Shown one piece after another: positions 6,845 through 13,976 of a stretch of 14,481 bases of DNA. Position 1 is the stretch's first letter. Every line of letters begins with the position of its first letter. The notes under the pieces are model-generated. The model was not told the origin of the DNA, did no database searches, and saw nothing but the letters and a program-made list of their open reading frames with translations. Made by a program: the position numbers and the translations under genes. This DNA is from RGIG2041 sp045532715 (GTDB taxonomy: Bacteria > Bacillota > Clostridia > UBA1381 > UMGS1253), in contig JAZSGM010000324.1 in NCBI GenBank assembly GCA_045532715.1, positions 1-14,481 of the forward strand, read 5' to 3'.

Positions 6845-8576
6845 TACAAGCCCGTTATGGGATCAGATTCTTGCCGAACCTGACCACCAAGTGGAAGTCA
6901 AAGCAACAATCAACGGCACGGAGTACGGACAAGACCGCATTATCAAAGTAACCATTTCTGGGCGTCTTTACAACTCCCCTTCCGTCGGCAACGCCATTTC
7001 ACGCACGCTGGAACTGGAAATCGTGCCATACAACAGTCCCAACGGCAAAATCCCGCCGATGTCGGAAATCAGGCTCTATGTCCGCCTTGTTTCCGCCGAC
7101 GGTCAGCGCGTGTCCGAGTACATCCCTAAAGGCGTATTTTACGCCGATACCGTCCGGCGCGATAAAGACACGGGCGCGGCAACGGTCAGCGCGTTCGACG
7201 CCATAATGAAAATGGAAAAACCGATGGGCGACCGCAGTTGTACGATTACCTTTGCGGACGGTTTCGGCGGTGTGCAAAAATACAGCCGCAATATCGGAGA
7301 CAATATGCCCACGCCGTCCACGCCTGAAAATCGTGACGGGTACCGTTTTACTGGGTGGTATCCAGACCCCGCGGATACGGATAAAATCACACACGATGAG
7401 CGCACTGTTGCGCAGTGGGCGGAAATAACCAGTACGGAAATCACATCCTACCCTGCAAAGACTGATTATGCCGTCGGTGAGACATTGGATTACACAGGCT
7501 TGACCGTGACGGCGACATATTCCGACGGCTTCACGGAGGATATCACGGCAAAATGCACGGTACTCCCCACCGAGGGCACGGAAATCACGGAAGTGGGCGA
7601 CATTATGGTGGACGTGCGCTATAACGGCAAGTCGCTCGGTACGTTCCGGGTTGCGGCTCAGGAAGTGATAGCAAAAGGCGACTGGTGGACGCTGTACACG
7701 GATGGTACGCTGGATATTTACTGTGTCGGCAGGATGCCAGCAAGAGGGTGGTATAGTTACAGAAACCAAATTTTAAGCGTAACGATTGGCAACAGCGTTA
7801 CAAATATTGTCCATTACGCATTTGACTCTTGCGCTTCCTTAACCAGTGTGAGAATACCAGATAGCGTTACAAGTATTGACGAAGGTGCGTTTGAATATTG
7901 CAATGGCTTAACCGACATTGCTATACCAGATAGCGTTACAAGTATTGGCGAGAGCGCGTTTCAAAATTGCACCAGATTAACCGGTGTAACAATACCTGAT
8001 AGCGTTACAAAGATTAAAAGGTCAACGTTCGTTGGTTGCATCAGATTAACCAGCGTAAGAATACCAGACAGCGTTACAAGTATTGACTATGGCGCGTTTC
8101 AAAATTGTACCAGCTTAACCAGTGTAACAATACCTGATAGCGTTACGTGGATTGGCGAGGTTGCGTTCCGAAATTGCGCCAGCTTAATCAGTGTAACAAT
8201 ACCAGCCGGAGTAAGTTATATTGGAAATGATGCGTTTACTGAGTGCATATCTTTAACCAACGTAACGATACTTGGCGGTGTTGCGAATATTGGCTATAGA
8301 GTGTTTTCAAGTTGCGCCAGCTTAAGAAGCGTCACAATAGGCTACGGCTTTGCGAAGATTGGCGCTACTATGTTCGGCGGTTGCACCTCTTTAACTGACA
8401 TTGCAATACCAGACAGCGTTACAAGTATTGACTATGGCGCGTTTCAAAATTGTACCAGCTTAAGACATGTGTATTACAGTGGAAATCAAAGCCAATGGAG
8501 GGCAATCAGTATCGGCAGTGGCAACGACCCGCTGACCAAAGCCACCATCCACTACAACAGCACGGGACCGTCCTGA
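6837..8576 (+). CDS. Tail hub, N-terminal part, fused to InlB repeat, Ig-like domain and BspA-type LRR
   Basis: A 579-residue protein starting at GTG 6837 behind a GGGGGG ribosome site. Residues 1-132 match the N-terminal domain of gut phage tail hub proteins: VEVKATINGTEYGQDRIIKV, SVGNAISRTLELEIVP, a KGVFYADTVRRD strand, then ATVSAFDAIMKMEKPM. The hub then stops abruptly. Residues 135-197 look like a Listeria-Bacteroides (InlB B) repeat: ITFADGFGG, DGYRFTGWYPDP, VAQWAEI. Residues 198-275 look like a Big_3-type Ig domain (ITSYPAKTDYAVGETLDYTG). Residues 281-312 are a BspA-style cap (GDWWTLYTDGTLDIYC), followed by ten 23-residue LRR units and a closing VYYSGNQSQW cap. The missing hub C-terminal part is in the next gene, in the same frame beyond one TGA. 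The adhesive part probably faces the host surface. Confidence 0.85.
   Translation: MHSTSPLWDQILAEPDHQVEVKATINGTEYGQDRIIKVTISGRLYNSPSVGNAISRTLELEIVPYNSPNGKIPPMSEIRLYVRLVSADGQRVSEYIPKGVFYADTVRRDKDTGAATVSAFDAIMKMEKPMGDRSCTITFADGFGGVQKYSRNIGDNMPTPSTPENRDGYRFTGWYPDPADTDKITHDERTVAQWAEITSTEITSYPAKTDYAVGETLDYTGLTVTATYSDGFTEDITAKCTVLPTEGTEITEVGDIMVDVRYNGKSLGTFRVAAQEVIAKGDWWTLYTDGTLDIYCVGRMPARGWYSYRNQILSVTIGNSVTNIVHYAFDSCASLTSVRIPDSVTSIDEGAFEYCNGLTDIAIPDSVTSIGESAFQNCTRLTGVTIPDSVTKIKRSTFVGCIRLTSVRIPDSVTSIDYGAFQNCTSLTSVTIPDSVTWIGEVAFRNCASLISVTIPAGVSYIGNDAFTECISLTNVTILGGVANIGYRVFSSCASLRSVTIGYGFAKIGATMFGGCTSLTDIAIPDSVTSIDYGAFQNCTSLRHVYYSGNQSQWRAISIGSGNDPLTKATIHYNSTGPS
7770..8459 (+). repeat. LRR array 1: ten 69-bp units
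   Basis: Ten uninterrupted 23-residue units of BspA/LRR_5 type, consensus LTSVTIPDSVTSIGxxAFxxC, each with Cys near the end. The period is exactly 69 bases. By hand count, bases 7921-7980, 8101-8160 and 8221-8280 hold 25, 26 and 25 G+C out of 60. That is lower than the surrounding hub DNA and lower than LRR array 2. Confidence 0.95.
8060..8118 (+). repeat. 59-bp perfect direct repeat, copy 1
   Basis: Identical base for base to 8405-8463. The offset of 345 bases is exactly five LRR units of 69, so the copies are in register within the protein repeat. Both encode the unit IPDSVTSIDYGAFQNCTS. Confidence 0.95.
8405..8463 (+). repeat. 59-bp perfect direct repeat, copy 2
   Basis: Second copy of the sequence at 8060-8118. 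It forms the last LRR unit before the closing cap. The identity ends at base 8464, where the sequence turns into the cap (LRHVYYSG). Confidence 0.95.
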
Positions 8577-8597
8577 CGAAAGGGGGCTGATTTTATG
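8574..8597 (+). promoter_or_regulatory. Hub junction: in-frame TGA-C, ribosome site and ATG
   Basis: The upstream gene ends with TGA (8574-8576) followed by C. The same frame continues without another stop through cga-aag-ggg-gct-gat-ttt into the ATG at 8595. An AAAGGGGG ribosome site at 8579-8586 sits eight bases before that ATG. The layout supports re-initiation. A UGA-C context is also known to be relatively leaky, so some readthrough giving a protein of about 1177 residues is possible. Confidence 0.7.
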
Positions 8598-10370
8598 GCG
8601 ATTGCGTCCGGCGACTGGTGGGAACTTGACGATTTCGGCGTCCTGAATATCTACTGTACGGGAGACATGCCGGATTATGAAACAACATTGCCGCCGTGGT
8701 ACGAGAACGCCGACCAAATCCTAAGTGTGACGATTGATACCAGCGTTACGAGCATAGGGACGCGTGCATTCCGCGGGTGTACCGTCATGACCAGCGTCAC
8801 GATACCAGACAGCGTAACGAGTATTGGCGGTTACGCGTTCTATAGTTGCAGTAGCTTAACCAGCGTCACGATACCAGACAGCGTAACGAGTATTGGCGAG
8901 TGGGCGTTCCCTACTTGCACCGGCTTAACCAGCGTCACAATAGGCGACAGCGTAACGAGTATTGGCAATGGCGCGTTCTCTGGTTGCACCGCCTTAACCG
9001 ACGTTACGATACCAGACAGCGTTACGAGCATTGGCGATTGGGCGTTCTATAATTGCACCGCATTAACCAACGTCACGATAGGCGACAGCGTAACGACGAT
9101 TGGTCATGACGCTTTCGCGGGTTGCCGATACCTGACGAGCCTTGCTATCCCCAGCGGCGTAACGGCGATTGCAAATAGCTTGTGCGCTTCTTGCCTCTCC
9201 CTTGCAAGCCTCACGATTCCAGAAACCGTTACCTCAATCGGGGATGATGCGTTTTCCGGGGTACGCCTACTGTCTGACATCTATTTTGGCGGCTCGAAAA
9301 GACAGTGGCGCACTATTACCGTCGGTATCAATAACGAGGCACTGTATAACGCGACCCTCCACTATGTCAGTGTGCCAGACCCCGAAACTGCGCTTGAGTA
9401 TATCGAGGTCACGACGCCGCCCACAAAGACGACGTACAGCGTGGGAGAGGTTTTTAACCGCTCCGGCATGGTTGTCACGGCGCATTTCCATGACGGGCTT
9501 GTGGTTGATGTGCCGGATTACACAACCAGTCCCACAACGCAACTTTCGGACGTGGACACAACAATTACGGTATCTTATGAGGAGGACGGCGTTACAGCGA
9601 CAACAACCGTCACCATTACCGTCACGACGAACTATAACCCTGACCCGTCCTCATGGGAGACAACGTACCCGCGCACGGCAAGTAACGTCATGTCGGAGAT
9701 TTCCGGGCGTATCGGCGTCCCGCTGGACGCACGGACGATAGGCGTCATCGGCTTTGATGATATCGAGGCAACCGCGCTGTCAATGTCCATGCGCGAGGTT
9801 GCCGGGTACATTGCCGCCCATTACGGCGGGAACTGGACTGTCACGGATATCGGGACGCTGTACCTTGCGCCATTAGCGATTCCCACGCAGGCGTCCGGCG
9901 TTATCAGTGCGGATAACGTGGAAAATCTTGACGATTATGACCCGTTAGAGCCGTGGAGCGGCGTCAGGGGCATATGGGACGGCGACGAGTTCGACGCCGC
10001 CGACCCGGACATGGAAGAACAAAGCCGTATTGTCAAACGCGGCGATGTTGTCGGTTCTGCCGGGGATGAATCCGGGCGCGTGCTGATTGTCAAAATCGCG
10101 TTCGGGCAGGTTACGGGGGACGCGTCGCGGATTTGGAACAATGGCGCAAGGGTCATTTTAGGGAAGATTCAAGACGAGCGTTATCTTCCGTTTACGGCGC
10201 GGAATGCCGTCATTGACCCAGCGTGCGAAATGGGCGACGCCGTGGAACTGCCGGACGGGGAATCCGTGATTGTCTCCATGTCCGGCGAATTGGACGGGTT
10301 ATGCGCGGTTGATGTGTCCGCCCCGCCCGACGAGGCGATTAACACGGCGTATCCCGCAAGCTGGTTGTGA
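8595..10370 (+). CDS. Tail hub, C-terminal part, preceded by BspA-type LRR and Ig-like domain
   Basis: A 591-residue protein starting at ATG 8595 with an AAAGGGGG ribosome site. Residues 1-41 are a BspA-type cap (GDWWELDDFGVLNIYC) related to the cap in the upstream gene. Eight 23-residue LRR units follow (42-225), then a closing cap (IYFGGSKRQWRTITVG). Residues 266-343 are a Big_3-like Ig domain (TPPTKTTYSVGEVFN). From about residue 350 the sequence is the C-terminal part of a phage tail hub: SSWETTYPRTASNVMSEIS, RIGVPLDARTIGVIG, SMSMREVAGYIAAHYGGNW, then TVTDIGTLYLAPL. In intact relatives this directly follows the FDAMLK-type segment that ends the hub part of the upstream gene. The two products probably assemble into one hub, or are joined by readthrough. 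It ends with TGA, overlapping the region of the next start. Confidence 0.85.
   Translation: MAIASGDWWELDDFGVLNIYCTGDMPDYETTLPPWYENADQILSVTIDTSVTSIGTRAFRGCTVMTSVTIPDSVTSIGGYAFYSCSSLTSVTIPDSVTSIGEWAFPTCTGLTSVTIGDSVTSIGNGAFSGCTALTDVTIPDSVTSIGDWAFYNCTALTNVTIGDSVTTIGHDAFAGCRYLTSLAIPSGVTAIANSLCASCLSLASLTIPETVTSIGDDAFSGVRLLSDIYFGGSKRQWRTITVGINNEALYNATLHYVSVPDPETALEYIEVTTPPTKTTYSVGEVFNRSGMVVTAHFHDGLVVDVPDYTTSPTTQLSDVDTTITVSYEEDGVTATTTVTITVTTNYNPDPSSWETTYPRTASNVMSEISGRIGVPLDARTIGVIGFDDIEATALSMSMREVAGYIAAHYGGNWTVTDIGTLYLAPLAIPTQASGVISADNVENLDDYDPLEPWSGVRGIWDGDEFDAADPDMEEQSRIVKRGDVVGSAGDESGRVLIVKIAFGQVTGDASRIWNNGARVILGKIQDERYLPFTARNAVIDPACEMGDAVELPDGESVIVSMSGELDGLCAVDVSAPPDEAINTAYPASWL
8718..9269 (+). 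repeat. LRR array 2: eight 69-bp units
   Basis: Eight 23-residue BspA-type units, the first six very regular (SVTIPDSVTSIG or SVTIGDSVTSIG) and the last two diverged. Bases 8790-8829 and 8859-8898 are a perfect 40-bp repeat offset by one unit (69). Bases 8881-8940 hold 34 G+C out of 60, far above array 1. Confidence 0.95.
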
Positions 10371-10381
10371 GGGGTGATATT

Positions 10382-10732
10382 TTGGACGAACCGATTACAC
10401 GAGTTGAACAATATCTTTCCGCGATATCAGGAAATGAAACGCAAGTGCCAGAAAGACCGATAACGCGTGTAGAGAGATATTTAGCCGCTATCCTCGAAAG
10501 CGGCGGGGGTGGCGGTAGCGGAACGACTGATTATGAAGCCTTGAGAAATAAGCCGTCCATTAACGGCGTGACATTATCCGGCAATATCGAATTGGCTGAC
10601 ATTATGGAGGATGTGACGCCGACAAGCGTAGAAGAAGCGGTAGAAGAAGCGGGAGTTGAAGAAGCGGTAGAGGACGCTGGACTTGAGGACATTGTAGCGG
10701 ACGCGTGGAACGCGGCATTTGATGGGGGTTGA
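10382..10732 (+). CDS. Small fibre adaptor protein with duplicated TRVExYL motif
   Basis: I place the start at TTG 10382, seven bases after GAGGGG; the frame also opens at GTG 10367, which overlaps the previous stop. The 116-residue product has two copies of a short motif, PITRVEQYLSAI and PITRVERYLAAI, 22 residues apart. A GGGGGSG linker follows, then a fibre-like segment (DYEALRNKPSINGVTLSGN), and a strongly acidic tail of three nine-residue repeats. The TRVExYL motif recurs at the N-termini of small proteins after the hub in Firmicutes phages and probably docks them to the hub; this is inference. The gene overlaps or abuts the tail fibre gene, so the two are likely partners: an adaptor or a short side fibre. 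Confidence 0.75.
   Translation: MDEPITRVEQYLSAISGNETQVPERPITRVERYLAAILESGGGGGSGTTDYEALRNKPSINGVTLSGNIELADIMEDVTPTSVEEAVEEAGVEEAVEDAGLEDIVADAWNAAFDGG
10628..10708 (+). repeat. Three 27-bp units encoding an acidic nine-residue repeat
   Basis: The three units read VEEAVEEAG, VEEAVEDAG and LEDIVADAW. They are diverged at the DNA level but aligned without gaps, in the C-terminal part of the adaptor gene. They likely form an amphipathic, strongly acidic helix. Confidence 0.7.
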
Positions 10733-10737
10733 TACGT

Positions 10738-12897
10738 TTGGATGTAATCGAAACCGCTGTAAAGGCGGCACTGGATGTTTCAATAAGAACGGTGCGGGAA
10801 ATTGCGGATATATTGCCTCGTGAACTCTCGACGCGTATTAAGGGAAAACTGGATGAAAAACAGGACAAAGTAGCAGGGAAAGGGCTTTCGACAGAAGATT
10901 ACACGACGGCGGAAAAAACCAAGCTGTCTGGCATTGAGACAGGCGCGGAAGTCAATGCAATTAATGTTATTATAGTAAATGGAAACGCCGTGCCGGTGGC
11001 GAATAAAACCGCCGCCTTGACGTTACCGACAAAAGTTTCTGACCTGACAAATGACAGCAACTTTCAGGACGAGCAACAGGTTGAGGATAAAATTGACGCG
11101 AAAGTGTCCAGTGCATATAAAGCGGGTGGTTCGGCGACAATGGCGACACTTCCGGCTCTGACAGCGGCGAAACTCGGTGTTGTCGTAAATATGTCGGAAG
11201 ATTTCACGACAACATCTGACTTTCTTGAAGGCGCAGGGAAAACGTATCCCGCCGGAACAAACGTTGTTGTGGCGGAAGCCTCGGCAAACGTTTACAAGTA
11301 CGATGTGCTGGCGGGATTTGTGGACTTGTCAGGGTACGTCGGGGATACGCGCAAAATTGGCAATGTGCCGTTATCTGCGGATATCCCCGTCACACTGACG
11401 GGCGATACGGCGATAACCGTTACCAACACCGGCACGGCGTCCGCTATCGGGTACAGCGTTACCCACAAAGACAGCGGCGTGACAGCTGGCTCTAAAGGCG
11501 ACACGACGAACCAGACGCCCGGATTCGGCGGGACGTTTAAGGTCTTGTCCGCGACGGTGGACGCAAAAGGACACGTTACCGTATTAGGTGACCATACGGC
11601 GAGAATCCCCGACGCTGAAGCAACCGTATCCGCAAAGGGTCTGATGTCTGTCGCTGATAAGGCGAAACTTGATAAACACGCCCCAAAAGGCAGTGCGACA
11701 CGTGGTATTTATATTGACGCGTCGGACAACACACAGCCGATGACGTATGAATTAAACGCCGATGTGCCGTCCGGTTTCGCCCCCGCTTCTGCCGTACCGC
11801 TCATGGACGGGACTGTAACTGTCGGAACGTCGGCGAAGTACGCCCGTGAAGACCATAAGCACCCGACGGATACCTCCCGCGCTTCTGCCGCTGATTTGAC
11901 CGCACTTGTCAATTATATCAAAACTATGGATGTTTACCGTAACACGTCCGGCAACCTTATTACGTTCGGCGACGGTTCGGCGTTCCCCGTGCGCAACTTG
12001 TCCGTGACGCTGATGCCTATGCAGTCCGGCAGCGGCGACCCGTCCCCCGACAACATCCGCCCCATTAGCGGAGCCCAATCCGTGACCGTCACGCGGACAG
12101 GGAAAAACCTTTTTCCCTCTCTGCCTACCGACAGGAATATAAGCAGTGTCGAGAACCTTGACATCCGCGGCACTTCGGACGGAGGGATTAAGATAAACGG
12201 GACTGTTGAGACCACAAAAGTTCCGGTTTTTAACGTTTATATAGGTCACTCCGGTTCACAGTCAACGACAAGCACCCAAAGGGACTGGAAAAAGCACTTA
12301 AAAAACGGGATTTACCGTATGAGGGGCGGAGAAGAATCATTAAGGATACAGATTGCCGCCTGTAAAGGACCAGACACCGACGTATATTTTATTTTTAGCT
12401 CGGCTTCCGACGGAACGTTTGAAGTTACCGATGATGACCCCTATAACTGGATACGGTTGTCCATTGTAGCGGGCACATATACAAATCGGGTCTACTACCC
12501 ACGTATATATTACGGTTCTGACGCTGACATGACCTTTGACCCCTATCAGGAACAAACCGCCACCGTGCAGCTGACCGACGGTTCTGCCCCGCTGACCGTC
12601 TACGGCGGGACACTGAATGTCACGACCGGCGAACTGACCGTCACGTGGGACTTTATCGCAAGCTACGACGGGGAGACGCTCCCCGGTGTCTGGATTTCCG
12701 ACAGGGATGTCTACACCGCCGGAACAACGCCGACGACCGGAGCGCAAGTCGCCTACGAACTCGCCTCGCCCGTCCAGTACCAGCTCACTCCCGCGCAACT
12801 CGCCACGCTGTACGGCTACAACACCATTTCATCTGACGCCGGAAGCACCAGCGTCACCTACCGCGCCGACCCGGAATTGGTATTGGGAGGCGGATAA
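10738..12897 (+). CDS. Tail fibre / receptor-binding protein
   Basis: A protein of about 719 residues. I prefer TTG 10738, nine bases after GGGGG (10724-10728), giving MDVIETAVKAALDVS. TTG 10729, which overlaps the previous stop, is in frame and possible (722 residues). Residues up to about 110 carry common fibre-shaft motifs: DEKQDKVAGKGLS, YTTAEKTKLSGIETGAEVN and VSDLTNDSNF. A GTSAKYAREDHKHPTDTSRA motif, frequent in phage fibres, lies near residue 365. From about residue 425 there is a beta-rich C-terminal module: SGSGDPSPDNIRPISG and VTVTRTGKNLF, then a jelly-roll-like stretch and QLTPAQLATLYGYNTIS. That module recurs on gut Firmicutes phage fibres and probably binds the host surface. No enzymatic motif was recognised. 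The TAA overlaps the next ATG (TAATG). Confidence 0.85.
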   Translation: MDVIETAVKAALDVSIRTVREIADILPRELSTRIKGKLDEKQDKVAGKGLSTEDYTTAEKTKLSGIETGAEVNAINVIIVNGNAVPVANKTAALTLPTKVSDLTNDSNFQDEQQVEDKIDAKVSSAYKAGGSATMATLPALTAAKLGVVVNMSEDFTTTSDFLEGAGKTYPAGTNVVVAEASANVYKYDVLAGFVDLSGYVGDTRKIGNVPLSADIPVTLTGDTAITVTNTGTASAIGYSVTHKDSGVTAGSKGDTTNQTPGFGGTFKVLSATVDAKGHVTVLGDHTARIPDAEATVSAKGLMSVADKAKLDKHAPKGSATRGIYIDASDNTQPMTYELNADVPSGFAPASAVPLMDGTVTVGTSAKYAREDHKHPTDTSRASAADLTALVNYIKTMDVYRNTSGNLITFGDGSAFPVRNLSVTLMPMQSGSGDPSPDNIRPISGAQSVTVTRTGKNLFPSLPTDRNISSVENLDIRGTSDGGIKINGTVETTKVPVFNVYIGHSGSQSTTSTQRDWKKHLKNGIYRMRGGEESLRIQIAACKGPDTDVYFIFSSASDGTFEVTDDDPYNWIRLSIVAGTYTNRVYYPRIYYGSDADMTFDPYQEQTATVQLTDGSAPLTVYGGTLNVTTGELTVTWDFIASYDGETLPGVWISDRDVYTAGTTPTTGAQVAYELASPVQYQLTPAQLATLYGYNTISSDAGSTSVTYRADPELVLGGG

Positions 12898-13241
12898 TGC
12901 ACTACCTTTATAAATACGTCACGCCTAAATACGTCTCTAACTGTATGTTAGAGGCAATCAGAGCAAAACTCAAAGACCCGCGCCACGTTAAATTGTACTT
13001 TTGCAAGCCGACACTTGCGCCGGATTTCCAGATGTTCCATTTCATGTGGAGCGACGGCGAAGCGGACTATGACTTTGCCGACGACAGCGGACGCGGGAAA
13101 ACGCCGTGGTATAAGTGTGTTCTGGTTCACGGGCGAATCCGACGGTTCCGGCGCGGTGTTGCGGCACGGTACACGGCGCAGAGAAATAGGAGGTGTAATC
13201 ATGCCAACCGCAGAGCAAATTTTGACAATCGCCCGCACTGA
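12897..13241 (+). CDS. Small conserved-looking protein between fibre and endolysin
   Basis: A 114-residue protein whose ATG overlaps the fibre stop (TAATG), so it is probably translationally coupled; GGGAGG at 12886-12891 can serve as ribosome site. It begins MHYLYKYVTPKYVSNCML and contains VKLYFCKPTLAPDFQMFHFM and WSDGEADYDFAD. I recall this YLYKY / FCxPT / WxDGxxDYDF pattern from small unnamed proteins at the tail-lysis boundary of gut phages. The C-terminus is basic (GRIRRFRRGVAARYTAQRNR). The last 41 bases overlap the endolysin start, including its ribosome site. The function is unknown. No signal peptide or membrane segment is visible, so it is not an obvious holin. Confidence 0.7.
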   Translation: MHYLYKYVTPKYVSNCMLEAIRAKLKDPRHVKLYFCKPTLAPDFQMFHFMWSDGEADYDFADDSGRGKTPWYKCVLVHGRIRRFRRGVAARYTAQRNRRCNHANRRANFDNRPH

Positions 13242-13974
13242 AATCGGCGTCCGCGAATCCCCTGCCGGGAGCAACCGTCAGAAGTACGGCAAGGCCTACG
13301 GCTGGGACGGCGTGGCGTGGTGCGCTATCTTCGTCTGGTGGTGTTTTCATCAGGCGGACGCCGAAAACCTGTTGCCCATGAAAACGGCGTCCTGCTGGCA
13401 GATGATGGACGCCGCGAAAAAGGCTGGGCTGTGGGTAACGTCCGGTTTCAAACCCGGCGATGTGCTGATTTACAAATTCGGCGTATCGTATCACACCGGA
13501 ATCTGTGAAAGCGTCTCCGGCAACACCGTCACGGCGATTGAGGGCAATACCGGAATCAACAACAACGCAAACGGCGGACAGGTTATGCGCAGAAAGCGCA
13601 ACGTGACGTTTGTTAAGGGCGCGGTTCGCCCTAAGTACGACACCATAAAGCCGCTTGCGCTCGTGGCGCAGGAAGTCCTTGACGGTGCGTGGGGCAACGG
13701 AGACGCCCGTGTACAACGTTTGCAGGCGGCGGGGTATAATCCCTCCGACGTGCAAAAACGCGTCAACGCGCTTTGTAAAGGCGGATTGCGGGTACAGATT
13801 ATCGCAAACGTTCTCAACATTCGAAACGCGCCTGATGTGGGGGCTAAAAAGCTGGATGTGTTCGGTGCGGGCGTCTTTGCGACCATTGAAGAAGTCCGCG
13901 CTGGGAAAGGCGCGTCTGCGTGGGGACGTGTAGGGAACGGGTGGATTAGCATGGATTACGTGCGGGAGGTGTAG
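13201..13974 (+). CDS. Endolysin: CHAP amidase/peptidase with CW_7 and SH3 domains
   Basis: A 257-residue cell-wall hydrolase that should cleave peptidoglycan at the end of infection. The start is ATG 13201 behind TAGGAGGTG; the frame is open further upstream, but that part is noncoding in this phase. Residues 1-146 are a CHAP-type domain with likely catalytic Cys41 (GVAWCAIFVWWC), His98 (GVSYHTGICE) and Glu114 or Asn116 (AIEGNTG). Residues 152-191 are a CW_7 wall-binding repeat (AQEVLDGAWGNGDARVQRL, AAGYNPSDVQKRVNAL), as in the Cpl-7 lysozyme. Residues 196-257 resemble a bacterial SH3 domain (VLNIRNAPDVGAKKL, ending GNGWISMDYVREV). There is no signal peptide, so release to the wall should depend on a holin. 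The next gene starts two bases downstream. Confidence 0.92.
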   Translation: MPTAEQILTIARTEIGVRESPAGSNRQKYGKAYGWDGVAWCAIFVWWCFHQADAENLLPMKTASCWQMMDAAKKAGLWVTSGFKPGDVLIYKFGVSYHTGICESVSGNTVTAIEGNTGINNNANGGQVMRRKRNVTFVKGAVRPKYDTIKPLALVAQEVLDGAWGNGDARVQRLQAAGYNPSDVQKRVNALCKGGLRVQIIANVLNIRNAPDVGAKKLDVFGAGVFATIEEVRAGKGASAWGRVGNGWISMDYVREV

Positions 13975-13976
13975 GC

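Noticed and set aside
6999..7769. A 256-residue minus-strand open frame
   Set aside because: Antisense shadow of the hub N-terminal gene, rich in Arg, His and Val as expected from complemented codons, with no recognisable domain.
7770..9269. Regular 69-bp repeats considered as a CRISPR array or satellite
   Set aside because: The period is a multiple of three, the repeats encode a clear BspA-type LRR consensus, and there are no constant repeat and unique spacer blocks.
11938..12897. Fibre C-terminus considered as the variable target of a diversity-generating retroelement
   Set aside because: No template copy, reverse transcriptase or accessory gene is visible in the window, and I saw no near-identical second copy of this region differing at adenines.
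12935..12953. Perfect hairpin CTCTAAC-TGTAT-GTTAGAG, considered as a terminator
   Set aside because: It lies inside the coding region of the gene at 12897, has only 7 pairs, is not GC-rich and has no T run. It is probably chance, and the operon must continue to the endolysin.
13015..13200. Upstream extension of the endolysin frame
   Set aside because: The CHAP domain starts right after ATG 13201, which has a strong TAGGAGGTG site. The upstream part overlaps the small gene at 12897 and reads as Arg-rich non-domain sequence.
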